In this document: positions 24,726-33,433 of the stretch, in pieces | Position numbering within the stretch: the stretch's first letter is position 1 | Layout of the letters: every line of letters begins with the position of its first letter | NCBI GenBank assembly: GCA_031284905.1 | Contig: JAITXI010000034.1 | Location: 1 to 47,904 of the forward strand | Source: Bacteroidales bacterium | GTDB taxonomy: Bacteria > Bacteroidota > Bacteroidia > Bacteroidales > ML635J-15 | Direction: 5' to 3' | DNA length: 47,904 bases | Made by a program: the position numbers and the translations under genes | The notes under the pieces: generated by a model | What the model saw: only the letters and a program-made list of their open reading frames with translations | What the model was told of the DNA's origin: nothing | The model's database searches: none

Positions 24726-25916
24726 ATGAAACATCATTTCAAACAAATTTACCTATCGTTAATATTATCATTTTTTTCTATTAACCTATTAATATCTCAG
24801 CCTTCAATAATTCAAAGTAATAACGAATTTGCGTTTTCGCTGTTTAATAATATTTCAAATCAAGAAGATAATAATTTGTTAATCAGTCCAATAAGTCTTT
24901 CTATGGGATTAACTATGGCTTATGAAGGAGCAAAAGACAATACCAATCTACAAATGCAACAAGTTTTGAAATTTCATCAAAAACAAGATGTTATTCATTC
25001 AGAATACAAGAAATTAATTTCAGATTATGATAATAATAAATTTATGAACATTTCAAATTTTGTTATTAAACAAGAAAAGTATCCATTTAAGGAAAAATAT
25101 TTTCAAACTTTGAAAGATTTTAAAGCAGAAATTGAATCCGGAAATTTTATTGATGACCAAAACCGTGAAAATATTCGACTAAATGTAAATAAAAAGGTTT
25201 CTGAAAAAACTAATAATAAAATATATAATTTATTAGGGAAAAATGATATTGATCAATTAACTCGTTTGTTATTAGTGAATACTATTTATTTTAACGCAGA
25301 ATGGGAAACGCAATTTGATGTAAAACAAACAAAAAAACAACCGTTTTATGGATTAAATGAAAGAATATTTTTATCGGAATTTATGTCAGTTACAAATTCA
25401 TTTCAATATTTTGAAAATGAAAAAATTCAATTGGTAGAAATTCCATATAAAAATTCTGATTTTTCATTTATTGCTATCCAAACAAAAAAAATAGATGATT
25501 TTCAAAATTTTTGTAATGAAATAAAATTCAATGATTTAGATAAATACCTCAAAGAGACTTCAAAGAAAAAATTAAATTTAGGACTTCCAAAGTTTGAAAT
25601 AAGTAATCAATATAAATTAAAATCAACATTAATAGAGTTAGGAATGGCAGACGCATTTTCGGAAGCTAAAGCAAATTTTAAAAATATTTCATCAAAGAAA
25701 TACCTGTTAATAGATGATGTTATTCATCAAACATATATTAACGTAAACGAATCGGGAACAGAAGCAAGTGCAGCAACCGCAGTGATAATTAGAGAAAAAT
25801 CAATGCCACAAAATATCATTTTTAATAAACCATTTATTTTTGTGATTAAAGACAATAAAAATGGAAATATTATTTTTATCGGAAAATTCCAAGTTGCTGA
25901 AATTCAGGAATATTGA
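24726..25916 (+). CDS. Secreted serpin (serine/cysteine protease inhibitor)
   Basis: 396 aa. Signal peptide 1-25 (ending LLISQ), no lipobox. A complete serpin fold is evident: LLISPISLSMGLTMAYEGA, LVNTIYFNAEWETQF, the inhibitory hinge NESGTEASAATAV and the signature NKPFIFVIKDNKNGNIIFIGKF. Counting from the hinge Glu as P17, the scissile bond is predicted at Lys358-Ser359, suggesting inhibition of a trypsin-like or Lys-specific enzyme. The small-residue hinge (A-S-A-A) indicates a working, loop-inserting inhibitor. Tannerella forsythia miropin, a known bacterial serpin, also uses a Lys P1 and blocks gingipain K. It stands alone between lysS and a porin gene. Confidence 0.93.
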   Translation: MKHHFKQIYLSLILSFFSINLLISQPSIIQSNNEFAFSLFNNISNQEDNNLLISPISLSMGLTMAYEGAKDNTNLQMQQVLKFHQKQDVIHSEYKKLISDYDNNKFMNISNFVIKQEKYPFKEKYFQTLKDFKAEIESGNFIDDQNRENIRLNVNKKVSEKTNNKIYNLLGKNDIDQLTRLLLVNTIYFNAEWETQFDVKQTKKQPFYGLNERIFLSEFMSVTNSFQYFENEKIQLVEIPYKNSDFSFIAIQTKKIDDFQNFCNEIKFNDLDKYLKETSKKKLNLGLPKFEISNQYKLKSTLIELGMADAFSEAKANFKNISSKKYLLIDDVIHQTYINVNESGTEASAATAVIIREKSMPQNIIFNKPFIFVIKDNKNGNIIFIGKFQVAEIQEY

Positions 25917-26084
25917 TAAAAAATGAGCTGTTTCAGACATATCGGAAAGTTCTGTTAGCTGAATTTTATGAATTTACCAAATTTTTTTAATTTTTTTCAA
26001 CTTACGGAATTACTTGCATGATATTAGACACGACTTATTCGCTATTCATATCAGAATATATTTTCAGAATTCGTAATTGTTTGT

Positions 26085-26092
26085 TAATTTTG
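26085..26092 (+). promoter_or_regulatory. Possible -7 box before the porin gene
   Basis: TAATTTTG ending four bases before the GTG start. If used, the transcript would be nearly leaderless. No TTG lies at the right distance. Confidence 0.35.
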
Positions 26093-26096
26093 TAAC

Positions 26097-27950
26097 GTGA
26101 AAAAAATAATAACTTCATTAGGGTTTTTGTTTGGATTTTTGTCATTATTTGCTCAAGAATATGATGGTATTGAAAGAAATTTTTATTCTTATAAATTAAA
26201 TCTTATTGATATTCCCGATTTTACAATTTATAATGACACAACTTTAAACAGATTTCACAATTTTTTACCACAACAAAAAATTTCTTTTAATAATTTAGGA
26301 TTTCAAAATCCGGGAAATCCTGTAATTTCAGCTGTTTTTTCAGATAATAATCATCAAAATGTATTTTGCTTCCTAAATAATTATTATCCATTCATAAAAA
26401 CTCATGAAGATGTAGTGTATTTTGATACAAAAAAATCATTTACATTATTTACTTTCAACGGCGGAACAAAAAAAATGGATAATACGGGATTTTTTCATAC
26501 TCAAAATTTAGGTTCATGTTTTAATTTTGCCTTGAAATATGATGTCGTAAATTCGGAAGGTCAATATATGTATAACAAAGCAAAAGTACACGCCCTGAGT
26601 TTTAATACATCTTTTACAAAACGAAAATATCAATCGCATTTTAATCTTATTTTAAATAAAGTTGACCATAATGAAAACGGCGGACTTGCAGAGGATAAAT
26701 TTACAACTTCAAAAATTTCGGAAGGAAATCTCGAAACAAATTTGAAATCTTCGGATAATAAAATTTCACAATTCGGAGTTCAATATAATCAAGAATTAAG
26801 ATTTGGACATTATTTTAATGATACACTTTTCAAAAAAAACGATACAATTGTTGGCAAAATTTTGCAAAGTAAATTTTCAATAATGCATGATATTACTTTT
26901 GATAAATTTTATCGAATATATACAGACAATTCAAGTGATTATTATCAAAATTATTATTATTCAAATGAGAGTCGCGATTCAACGACATTATTATTCTTGA
27001 ATAATAAATTATTGTTAAATCTAAATATTGAATCAAATAAAAAATTAAATAAATTTCAAATATTAGCCGGACTTAAAAATAATCTTTATAAATATTCATT
27101 TCCCGACACGACTAAAATGACTAAAAATTCTACATTTTTAACAGGAATTTTATTGTTGGAAACAAATAAAAATAAATTATTTGTCGAATTAAATTATGGA
27201 TTATTCGGTTGGGAAATCTTTGATTTGGAAGTAAAAGCTAGAGACAAATTTATTATAAACGATAAAATAAATTTAAGTGCATATTTTAATTATGAATTAA
27301 ATACTCCGGATATTTTTTACAGTTATTATAGTTCAAATAATTTTCAGTGGAAAAATGATTCATTGAAAAAAACAAATTCAACAAAAGTTGGTTTGAAAGT
27401 TAATTTTGAAAAAATATTTTTAAACTTTGGTACAAATATTAATTTACTTCATAATTATTTTGTTTTTGACTATGAGGCAATGCCGGTTCAAATTTCAAAA
27501 GCGAATTTTATTTTTGATATTTATGCTGAAAAAACTTTTAAACTAAAAAATTTCTATTGGTTTACTCAATTAACCTACCAATTTATTTCTGATAAAGAAA
27601 ATTTGCCTTTACCACAATTTTTGGGATATACAAGTTTTTATTATCAACGACCATTATTTAAGAACGCATTATTACTACAAGTTGGAATTGATTGTAAATT
27701 TAGTTCGGCAATTTACGGATATGGATATATGCCTGCAACAGGAGTATTTTATTTGCAAAATGAAAATAAATTTGGTAATTATCCTAATATCGGAGCATTT
27801 TTTGAAGCAAAAATAAAACGATTTAGAGGATTTGTAAAAGTCAGTAATGTAAGTAGTTTTGTGATGAAACGAAATTTTTATTTGTTGGATAAGATTCCTG
27901 ATAATCCGTTTGCATTTTCATTTGGAATTTCTTGGGAGTTTTATGACTAG
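26097..27950 (+). CDS. Putative porin (Porin_10-like)
   Basis: 617 aa from a GTG start; no ATG lies near and the GTG is followed directly by the signal peptide KKIITSLGFLFGFLSLFAQ. The mature protein is Tyr/Phe/Asn-rich with regular alternating beta-strand patterns to a C-terminal FAFSFGISWEFYD, as expected of an outer-membrane beta barrel ending in an aromatic residue pair. Its N-terminal region (LNRFHNFLPQQ..., LGFQNPGNP) fits the Bacteroidota putative porin family Porin_10, as far as I recall it. Substrate unknown. It is followed by the second dispersed-repeat copy. Confidence 0.8.
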   Translation: MKKIITSLGFLFGFLSLFAQEYDGIERNFYSYKLNLIDIPDFTIYNDTTLNRFHNFLPQQKISFNNLGFQNPGNPVISAVFSDNNHQNVFCFLNNYYPFIKTHEDVVYFDTKKSFTLFTFNGGTKKMDNTGFFHTQNLGSCFNFALKYDVVNSEGQYMYNKAKVHALSFNTSFTKRKYQSHFNLILNKVDHNENGGLAEDKFTTSKISEGNLETNLKSSDNKISQFGVQYNQELRFGHYFNDTLFKKNDTIVGKILQSKFSIMHDITFDKFYRIYTDNSSDYYQNYYYSNESRDSTTLLFLNNKLLLNLNIESNKKLNKFQILAGLKNNLYKYSFPDTTKMTKNSTFLTGILLLETNKNKLFVELNYGLFGWEIFDLEVKARDKFIINDKINLSAYFNYELNTPDIFYSYYSSNNFQWKNDSLKKTNSTKVGLKVNFEKIFLNFGTNINLLHNYFVFDYEAMPVQISKANFIFDIYAEKTFKLKNFYWFTQLTYQFISDKENLPLPQFLGYTSFYYQRPLFKNALLLQVGIDCKFSSAIYGYGYMPATGVFYLQNENKFGNYPNIGAFFEAKIKRFRGFVKVSNVSSFVMKRNFYLLDKIPDNPFAFSFGISWEFYD

Positions 27951-28147
27951 AACAGATGTTAGACAGATTAGAACCGAGACGGAAAAGAGATGAATTGAAA
28001 ATTGAGAACGGCGCAGCCCTCGTGGAGCGAAGCGTAACAATTGAAAATTGAAAATTGAAAATTGAAAATTGAAAATGTAGAAAGGGCGAAGGAAGAAGGG
28101 ACTCAATATTCATATCTAAATATTCACTGCTAAAATAATAAATCAAA
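27951..28147 (+). repeat. Intergenic dispersed repeat, copy 2
   Basis: It shares with 2243-2455 an identical 24-bp core (28017-28040, including GTGGAGCGAAGCGTAACAA), ATGTTAGAC at the left and GGGCGAAGG/GGGAC at the right. Like copy 1 it fills the gap between one gene's stop and the next gene's start and is richer in GC than the surroundings. ORFs across it are repeat artefacts. Confidence 0.7.
28041..28075 (+). repeat. Heptanucleotide tandem repeat (TTGAAAA)x5
   Basis: Five exact copies of TTGAAAA directly after the 24-bp core of the dispersed repeat, 73 bp upstream of the sirtuin start codon. Copy 1 carries only a degenerate relative on the other strand. Confidence 0.9.
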
Positions 28148-28825
28148 ATGAAACATATAGTATTTTTAACAGGAGCAGGTATTAGTGCCGAAAGTGGAAT
28201 TTCAACATTTAGAGACTCAAATGGTCTTTGGGAAAATTATGATGTAGAAAAAGTTGCAAGCATTAATGGTTGGTATGAAAATCCTTCATTAGTGAATAAA
28301 TTTTACAATGAACGTAGAAAACAATTAGAAACAGTTGAGCCGAATGAGGCTCATAAATTAATTGCAGAACTTGAAAAAGCATATAAAGTAACCGTTGTTA
28401 CACAAAATGTGGATAATTTACATGAAAGAGCAGGTTCAACAAATATAATTCATTTACATGGCGAATTAACAAAAGTCTGCAATGAGAAAAAAACTGTTAT
28501 TAATAATATAGGTACAAAACCAATAATTGATGGAACATTAGCCGAAGATGGAAGTTTATTGCGACCTTTTATAGTTTGGTTTGGTGAAGCAGTACCTTTA
28601 ATAGACAAAGCCGTTGAAATAATACAAACAGCAGATATTTTAGTTATAGTCGGCACATCACTGAATGTATATCCGGCAGCAGGTTTAGTGAATTATGCAA
28701 TTAACAGCGAAAAAGTCTATATAATTGACCCCAAAGATGTAAAAGTTCCGAAAAATTTTCATTTTATTAAAGAGAAAGCCGGTGCAGGAATGCAAATTTT
28801 TATTAATAATTTAGAAAGTTTATAA
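28148..28825 (+). CDS. cobB: Sir2-family NAD-dependent protein deacylase (class III type)
   Basis: 225 aa. The NAD-binding motifs GAGISAESGISTFR, TQNVDNLH and the catalytic-His motif HLHGE are intact. Tyr53 and Arg56 (YNER) match the YxxR acyl-pocket signature of class III sirtuins such as SIRT5 and CobB, which favour succinyl and other acidic acyl groups. The region that normally carries four zinc-binding Cys has only one Cys (KVCNEKK), so the zinc site appears lost. The start lies right after dispersed repeat copy 2; no consensus promoter is seen. Confidence 0.9.
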   Translation: MKHIVFLTGAGISAESGISTFRDSNGLWENYDVEKVASINGWYENPSLVNKFYNERRKQLETVEPNEAHKLIAELEKAYKVTVVTQNVDNLHERAGSTNIIHLHGELTKVCNEKKTVINNIGTKPIIDGTLAEDGSLLRPFIVWFGEAVPLIDKAVEIIQTADILVIVGTSLNVYPAAGLVNYAINSEKVYIIDPKDVKVPKNFHFIKEKAGAGMQIFINNLESL

Positions 28826-28831
28826 AAAAAG

Positions 28832-28862
28832 TTGTTTTATTTAAAAATATAGTATATCTTTG
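28832..28862 (+). promoter_or_regulatory. Promoter of the T9SS cargo gene
   Basis: TTG (28832-28834), 20-bp spacer, TATCTTTG (28855-28862), 45 bp upstream of the ATG. Confidence 0.65.
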
Positions 28863-28907
28863 TAAAATAATTTTAAAAAAATAATAAACTTTAAAAAACA
28901 TTTAATT

Positions 28908-30332
28908 ATGAAAAAACTTTTTATCTTATTAATCGCTGCATTCGCTTGCAGTTTTGTTTTTGGACAAATTCGCAATATTAAAAGTCCAAATGAAAAAATT
29001 AAAATCAGTACTAATAATTTAGAAAAATCAGGTTGGTATGGCAGTACAGCCACTGTAGATTCGTATTATCCGATAGAATCTGGCAAAGAAATAATTATTA
29101 GACCTGAAAACTTTTTGGGTTATACTATCGGTGATACAATAACACAAATTAAGTTTATGACTTATACTGTAGCTTCAGGTACTTATGCAAGTTATACAAA
29201 TAATAGCTTTACTATAAAAATTTATGAAGGTGTAGATTTTACTCCGATTGCAACCAATGGATACGCTACTGATATAAGTAGTTGTATTGGGACAACAGCT
29301 TCTACAACCAGTTATACATCTCCAACAGTAGGAGAGCAAATAGTTACACTTTCAACTCCTTATGAAGTTACTAGTTCCGCATTTTGGATTTCAATTGTTA
29401 TGAATGGACCTACCCTTGTTCTTTTTCAATCTCAGGTAATTAATGAAAATGTTCCTTTGGCTAATTTCAATTATCAAGGTTTTTCCTCCAATAATAATAA
29501 TTATTTATATACCGATACTTATGAAGGTACCGATTACATAAACTCTAATTACAATGCTGGTTATTCAGATGCAACTGAAACTACTATTGATGAAATATCT
29601 ATAAATTTTTACTTTGCTTATTTTGTTAAAGACGCTGCTGTATATGTACCAACTTCAGATATCAGAGCTGTATGGGCTACACCGGCAGGTGGAACATCTA
29701 TTACTCCATATCAATTATTAGATACAACTATTTTATTATCTGATTCTATTGAAGTTGCTGCATATTTTAAAAATTTAGGACCAGATCCAATGACATTAAC
29801 TCAAACTCTCAGTTTTTCTTTAACTGCTAATGGAACCGAATTAATTCCTTCGGCAAATCAAACATATACAGTTCAAGCTTTTTTAGATTTATTTGAGGGA
29901 GGGTTAACTTTATCAGATTTAAATACATATTTTATAGGATTTCCTTTTTTACCATCTACAATAAATTCAGGAGTATTTGCCCTAATAGGACTAGATTCTG
30001 TACCTGTTGTAACTTTTATATTTTCAGTAAATTACACAGGTAATACTGATCCTACCGGAAATAACTCAGCAACTTTAATAATTAGGAGAGAAATTCTTAC
30101 TGCAATAGCAGATAATAACAAAATAAGTAAACTTTCAATTTATCCAAATCCCTCAAACGGTTTAGTAAACGTTTTATCTAACGAAAACGGAAACGCTATT
30201 GTTTATGATGTTACAGGTAAATTAGTAAAAGAATTTAGAGTAAATGCAGGGGAAAATACTTCTGTTAATTTAACAGCAGGTATGTACTTTGTAAAAGTAA
30301 ACAACCAAATAGAAAAAATAATTGTTGAATAA
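28908..30332 (+). CDS. Secreted protein with T9SS type A sorting domain
   Basis: 474 aa. Signal peptide 1-19 (ends SFVFGQ). The mature region is Ser/Thr/Tyr-rich and beta-strand-like, with no catalytic motif I can name. The C-terminal 65 residues form a T9SS type A domain: KLSIYPNPSNGLVNVLS, AIVYDVTGKLVKEF, AGMYFVKVNNQIEKIIVE. It should be carried through the outer membrane and attached to the surface or released. It is flanked by its own promoter and a strong terminator, so it is a single-gene unit. Possible roles are surface structure or adhesion; nothing more specific is visible. Confidence 0.88.
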   Translation: MKKLFILLIAAFACSFVFGQIRNIKSPNEKIKISTNNLEKSGWYGSTATVDSYYPIESGKEIIIRPENFLGYTIGDTITQIKFMTYTVASGTYASYTNNSFTIKIYEGVDFTPIATNGYATDISSCIGTTASTTSYTSPTVGEQIVTLSTPYEVTSSAFWISIVMNGPTLVLFQSQVINENVPLANFNYQGFSSNNNNYLYTDTYEGTDYINSNYNAGYSDATETTIDEISINFYFAYFVKDAAVYVPTSDIRAVWATPAGGTSITPYQLLDTTILLSDSIEVAAYFKNLGPDPMTLTQTLSFSLTANGTELIPSANQTYTVQAFLDLFEGGLTLSDLNTYFIGFPFLPSTINSGVFALIGLDSVPVVTFIFSVNYTGNTDPTGNNSATLIIRREILTAIADNNKISKLSIYPNPSNGLVNVLSNENGNAIVYDVTGKLVKEFRVNAGENTSVNLTAGMYFVKVNNQIEKIIVE

Positions 30333-30358
30333 TAAGTAAATAAGTAATAATAAATAGT

Positions 30359-30384
30359 AAGGTCGTCGAAAGGCGACCTTTTTT
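30359..30384 (+). terminator. Intrinsic terminator with GAAA tetraloop
   Basis: Nine-base-pair stem AAGGTCGTC/GGCGACCTT closed by GAAA and followed by TTTT, 26 bp after the stop codon of the T9SS cargo gene. Confidence 0.9.
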
Positions 30385-30498
30385 GTTTATTTTTACGAAT
30401 GTTCGAGGATTACCTCTTATAGTGTCGGATTTAACTCTATATATTTCGTGTGTATTTTGGACAATTCATATAAAATAGGTATTTTTAAAAATTTTAAT

Positions 30499-30525
30499 TA
30501 ATTTTGTAAAAATATTGTATTTTTG
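30499..30525 (+). promoter_or_regulatory. Candidate recG -7 boxes
   Basis: Two candidate -7 boxes: TAATTTTG (30499-30506) and TATTTTTG (30518-30525). The second ends six bases before the ATG, so the first is the likelier source of a normal leader. No clear TTG pairs with either. Confidence 0.45.
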
Positions 30526-30531
30526 TAAGAA

Positions 30532-32643
30532 ATGAAAAACATTTTAGAAAATGATATAATGTATTTATCGGGCGTTGGTCCGAGCAAAGCCAAGTTATTA
30601 CAACAAGAGCTTAACATTTTTACATTTAAAGACTTACTATATTATTTTCCATATAAATATGTTGACCGCAGTAAGGTTTATCAAATAAACGAACTTCATA
30701 AAGATTTACAATATATTCAAATAAAAGGAACATTTATTCGATTAGAAGAAGGCAAAACTTTAAACGGAAAACGAAAATTGACAGGATATTTTTCAGATGA
30801 TAGCGGTATTATTGAAGTCCTTTGGTTTACAAATCCAAAATGGTTATTGAGTAATCTGAAATTACGAAAAGAATATATTTTATTCGGAAAACCGTCTATC
30901 TTTGCAAACCGAATAAATATCGTTCACCCTGATATTGAGGATATTGAAAAATGGGAAAATAAAATTTCCAATAAAATATCACCACAATACAGTTTAACCG
31001 AAAAAACACGAAATAATAATTTTACTTCAAAATCCATTTCAAAACTTGTTGAAAATTTAATTCATTCCATTGAAGATAAAATTGAAGAAACACTACCACC
31101 ATATCTTATTGAAAATTATCATCTGTTGGATTTAAAAAATTCTTTAATAAATTTACACTTTCCAAAAGACGAAAAAACTCTAAAAAAAGCAGAAGACAGA
31201 ATAAAATTTGAAGAACTTTTCTATATCCAATTAGAATTATTAAAAGCAAAAATAATTAGAAAAGAAAAAACAATAGGATTCGTATTTCATAAATCAAAAG
31301 ATAAATTAGTGCGAGAATGTTTTTTTACAAAAATTCCTTTTCAATTGACAAATGCCCAAACTCGTGTTTTGAGAGAAATTCGTTCAGATTTTGAAAGTGG
31401 GAAACAAACAAATCGTTTAATTCAAGGCGATGTTGGCAGTGGAAAAACAATGATAGCAATACTTTCAGCTTTGATTGCTATTGATAACGGATTTCAAACC
31501 TGCCTAATGGCTCCTACCGAAATTTTAGCTCAACAACATTTTCGTTCGGTATCAAAATTATTAGATGGATTAGATGTAAATGTTTCATTATTAACAGGTT
31601 CGATTAAGAAAAAAGAACGAATAAAAATTCACGAAAATTTAATTTCAGGCAAATTAAATTTATTAATCGGAACTCATGCTTTAATAGAAGATAAGATTGA
31701 ATTTCAAAATTTAGGATTAGTAATTATTGACGAGCAACATCGTTTTGGTGTTGAACAACGAGCCAAGTTGTGGAAAAAAAATATTTCTCCGCCTCATATT
31801 CTTGTGATGACAGCAACGCCAATTCCGAGAACTTTAGCAATGACACTCTACGGTGATTTGGATATTTCGGTTATTGATGAATTACCACCGGGCAGAACTC
31901 CAATAATTACTCAACATTATAAAGACAATCAAAAAACTAGAGTTTTTGAATTTATGGAAAAACAAATAGCCGAAGGACATCAGGTTTATGTTGTATATCC
32001 ATTAATAAAAGAATCTGAAAGTCTTGATTATAAACATCTTGAAAAAGGAGTTGAAATAATAAAAGATTATTTCCCAAGTCCTGAATATGAAATCTCTGTA
32101 ATACATGGCAAATTAAAATCAGCCGAGAAAGAAGCAGAAATGCAGAAATTTATAAATAAGGAAACTCAAATAATGGTTGCGACAACTGTAATTGAAGTTG
32201 GAGTTGATGTTCCGAATGCAAGTTTAATGATTATTGAAAGCGCCGAACGATTTGGTTTATCACAACTACATCAATTACGCGGACGAGTTGGTAGAGGAGC
32301 AAATCAATCATTTTGTATTTTAATGACAGCCGACAATTTAACCGACACCGGATATAAAAGAATTTCGACAATGGTAAATTCGACAGACGGATTTGAAATT
32401 TCGGAAGTTGATTTGCAATTACGTGGTCCTGGCGATATGGAAGGGAAACAGCAAAGTGGTTTTGTTTTTGATTTGAAACTCGCAAATTTAAGTAAAGACG
32501 GACAATTAATTCAATATGTTAGAAATATCGCAGACGAAATTTTAGAATTAGATCCAAATTTAGAAAAACCTGAAAATCTGATATTAATAAATACATTGGA
32601 AAATTTAAAAAAATATAAGACAAATTTTCGGGAAATAAGCTAA
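30532..32643 (+). CDS. recG: ATP-dependent DNA helicase RecG
   Basis: 703 aa. RecG remodels stalled forks and branch-migrates Holliday junctions. An N-terminal wedge/OB domain (about 60-160) precedes a superfamily 2 helicase core: Walker A GDVGSGKT, IIDEQHRFGVEQR (DExH box), MTATPIPRTL, and C-terminal motifs TTVIEVGVDVPNA and QLRGRVGRG. The RecG-specific C-terminal QQSGF element is present. It is full length (E. coli 693 aa). It has its own upstream boxes. Confidence 0.97.
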   Translation: MKNILENDIMYLSGVGPSKAKLLQQELNIFTFKDLLYYFPYKYVDRSKVYQINELHKDLQYIQIKGTFIRLEEGKTLNGKRKLTGYFSDDSGIIEVLWFTNPKWLLSNLKLRKEYILFGKPSIFANRINIVHPDIEDIEKWENKISNKISPQYSLTEKTRNNNFTSKSISKLVENLIHSIEDKIEETLPPYLIENYHLLDLKNSLINLHFPKDEKTLKKAEDRIKFEELFYIQLELLKAKIIRKEKTIGFVFHKSKDKLVRECFFTKIPFQLTNAQTRVLREIRSDFESGKQTNRLIQGDVGSGKTMIAILSALIAIDNGFQTCLMAPTEILAQQHFRSVSKLLDGLDVNVSLLTGSIKKKERIKIHENLISGKLNLLIGTHALIEDKIEFQNLGLVIIDEQHRFGVEQRAKLWKKNISPPHILVMTATPIPRTLAMTLYGDLDISVIDELPPGRTPIITQHYKDNQKTRVFEFMEKQIAEGHQVYVVYPLIKESESLDYKHLEKGVEIIKDYFPSPEYEISVIHGKLKSAEKEAEMQKFINKETQIMVATTVIEVGVDVPNASLMIIESAERFGLSQLHQLRGRVGRGANQSFCILMTADNLTDTGYKRISTMVNSTDGFEISEVDLQLRGPGDMEGKQQSGFVFDLKLANLSKDGQLIQYVRNIADEILELDPNLEKPENLILINTLENLKKYKTNFREIS

Positions 32644-32832
32644 TACTAAATTGCTATCATAGTAGGGGATTAAACAATATTTTTCAACAATAAAATGTCT
32701 AAATTCCATTTACCTTTCGATTTATTTTATGCAAAATTATATCAAAAAATCACACTTATATTATTAATATTCAATAAGTTATTTATAATAATTTCTTAAT
32801 AACTTTTGGATTCTATTAATCCTTAAAAATAA

Positions 32833-32940
32833 TTAATTTGATGATTTACAAACTATTATTTCTTCCGGTGTTTCAATAACCCATTTGTTTTTAAGTGGGG
32901 CAAAGATTTTCCCGTCTTTTTGTTGTATTTCTAATTCCAT
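32833..32940 (-). pseudogene. Truncated 5' end of a type I restriction HsdR N-terminal-like gene
   Basis: 35 codons: MELEIQQKDGKIFAPLKNKW, then VIETPEEIIVCKSSN and a stop. The first 26 residues match the very start of HSDR_N-type proteins found in Bacteroidota (LKNKW..TPEE, normally continuing VRQE), after which homology ends. A consensus promoter lies just upstream, so promoter and 5' end remain while the rest is gone. The surrounding 461-bp gap from recG otherwise shows only AT-rich sequence. Confidence 0.55.
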
Positions 32941-32968
32941 CTTTATGTTTAATAATTTATCTTGTGTG

Positions 32969-33000
32969 CAAAGGTAATATTTTTTATTGATTAATTGCAA
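32969..33000 (-). promoter_or_regulatory. Promoter of the HsdR-like fragment
   Basis: On the minus strand TTG (32998-33000), 21-bp spacer, TACCTTTG (32969-32976), about 30 bp before the fragment's ATG. Confidence 0.55.
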
Positions 33001-33104
33001 CGTTGCGAAGTGTGCCGGGAAAAGTGAAATGTGATTGTTTTGGTAATGTCTGCGGGCTTTTGAAATTTGCTATTTTGTTTTTTTGGAAAAAATGTGTTAC
33101 AAAG

Positions 33105-33356
33105 TTAATATTTGTTGTTCTTTTTACAATTTGCAATAGAATTCATCGGTTGTAAATTATTAAGATGGTCAGAACCGCCTTTAGATTGCGGTTTTGAATG
33201 GTCTACATTCCAACCCATTTTACTCATTTTACCGTAAGATGCTTTATACATAATATTTTCATAAATATCTTTTCGATATAAATTGGGGTTTTTCTCTCTT
33301 ATTTTTTGCCCTTTTTCCCAGATTTGATTTAAACGTTCTTTAGTAAAATTTGCCAT
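33105..33356 (-). CDS. Small HNH endonuclease
   Basis: 83 aa. The C-terminal half holds an HNH module: WNVDHSKPQSKGGSDHLNNL with catalytic His53 and Asn66/67, then a third-position polar residue in ANCKKNNK. The N-terminal 45 residues are helical and basic, suited to DNA binding. The stand-alone size fits tiny HNH proteins known in Bacteroidota chromosomes whose role is unknown. It sits between a fragment of a restriction gene and dnaK on the same strand; the dnaK terminator lies in front of it, so it needs its own start of transcription. It may be a leftover of a lost restriction locus, but the frame is intact. Confidence 0.75.
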   Translation of the reverse strand: MANFTKERLNQIWEKGQKIREKNPNLYRKDIYENIMYKASYGKMSKMGWNVDHSKPQSKGGSDHLNNLQPMNSIANCKKNNKY

Positions 33357-33381
33357 GATTGAATGTTTTTAAGAATTATTT

Positions 33382-33423
33382 AAAAAAGTTTCTCTCACAA
33401 AAATTATTGCAAGAGAAACTTTT
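33382..33423 (-). terminator. dnaK terminator
   Basis: A perfect 12-bp stem, AAAAGTTTCTCT/AGAGAAACTTTT, with a 16-nt loop and T-rich exit on the minus strand, 11 bp behind the dnaK stop. It would work in both directions. Confidence 0.85.
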
Positions 33424-33433
33424 AAAATTTATT

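Noticed and set aside
28041..28075. CRISPR-like array
   Set aside because: The 7-bp units are adjacent, with no spacers and no cas genes; it is a simple tandem repeat.
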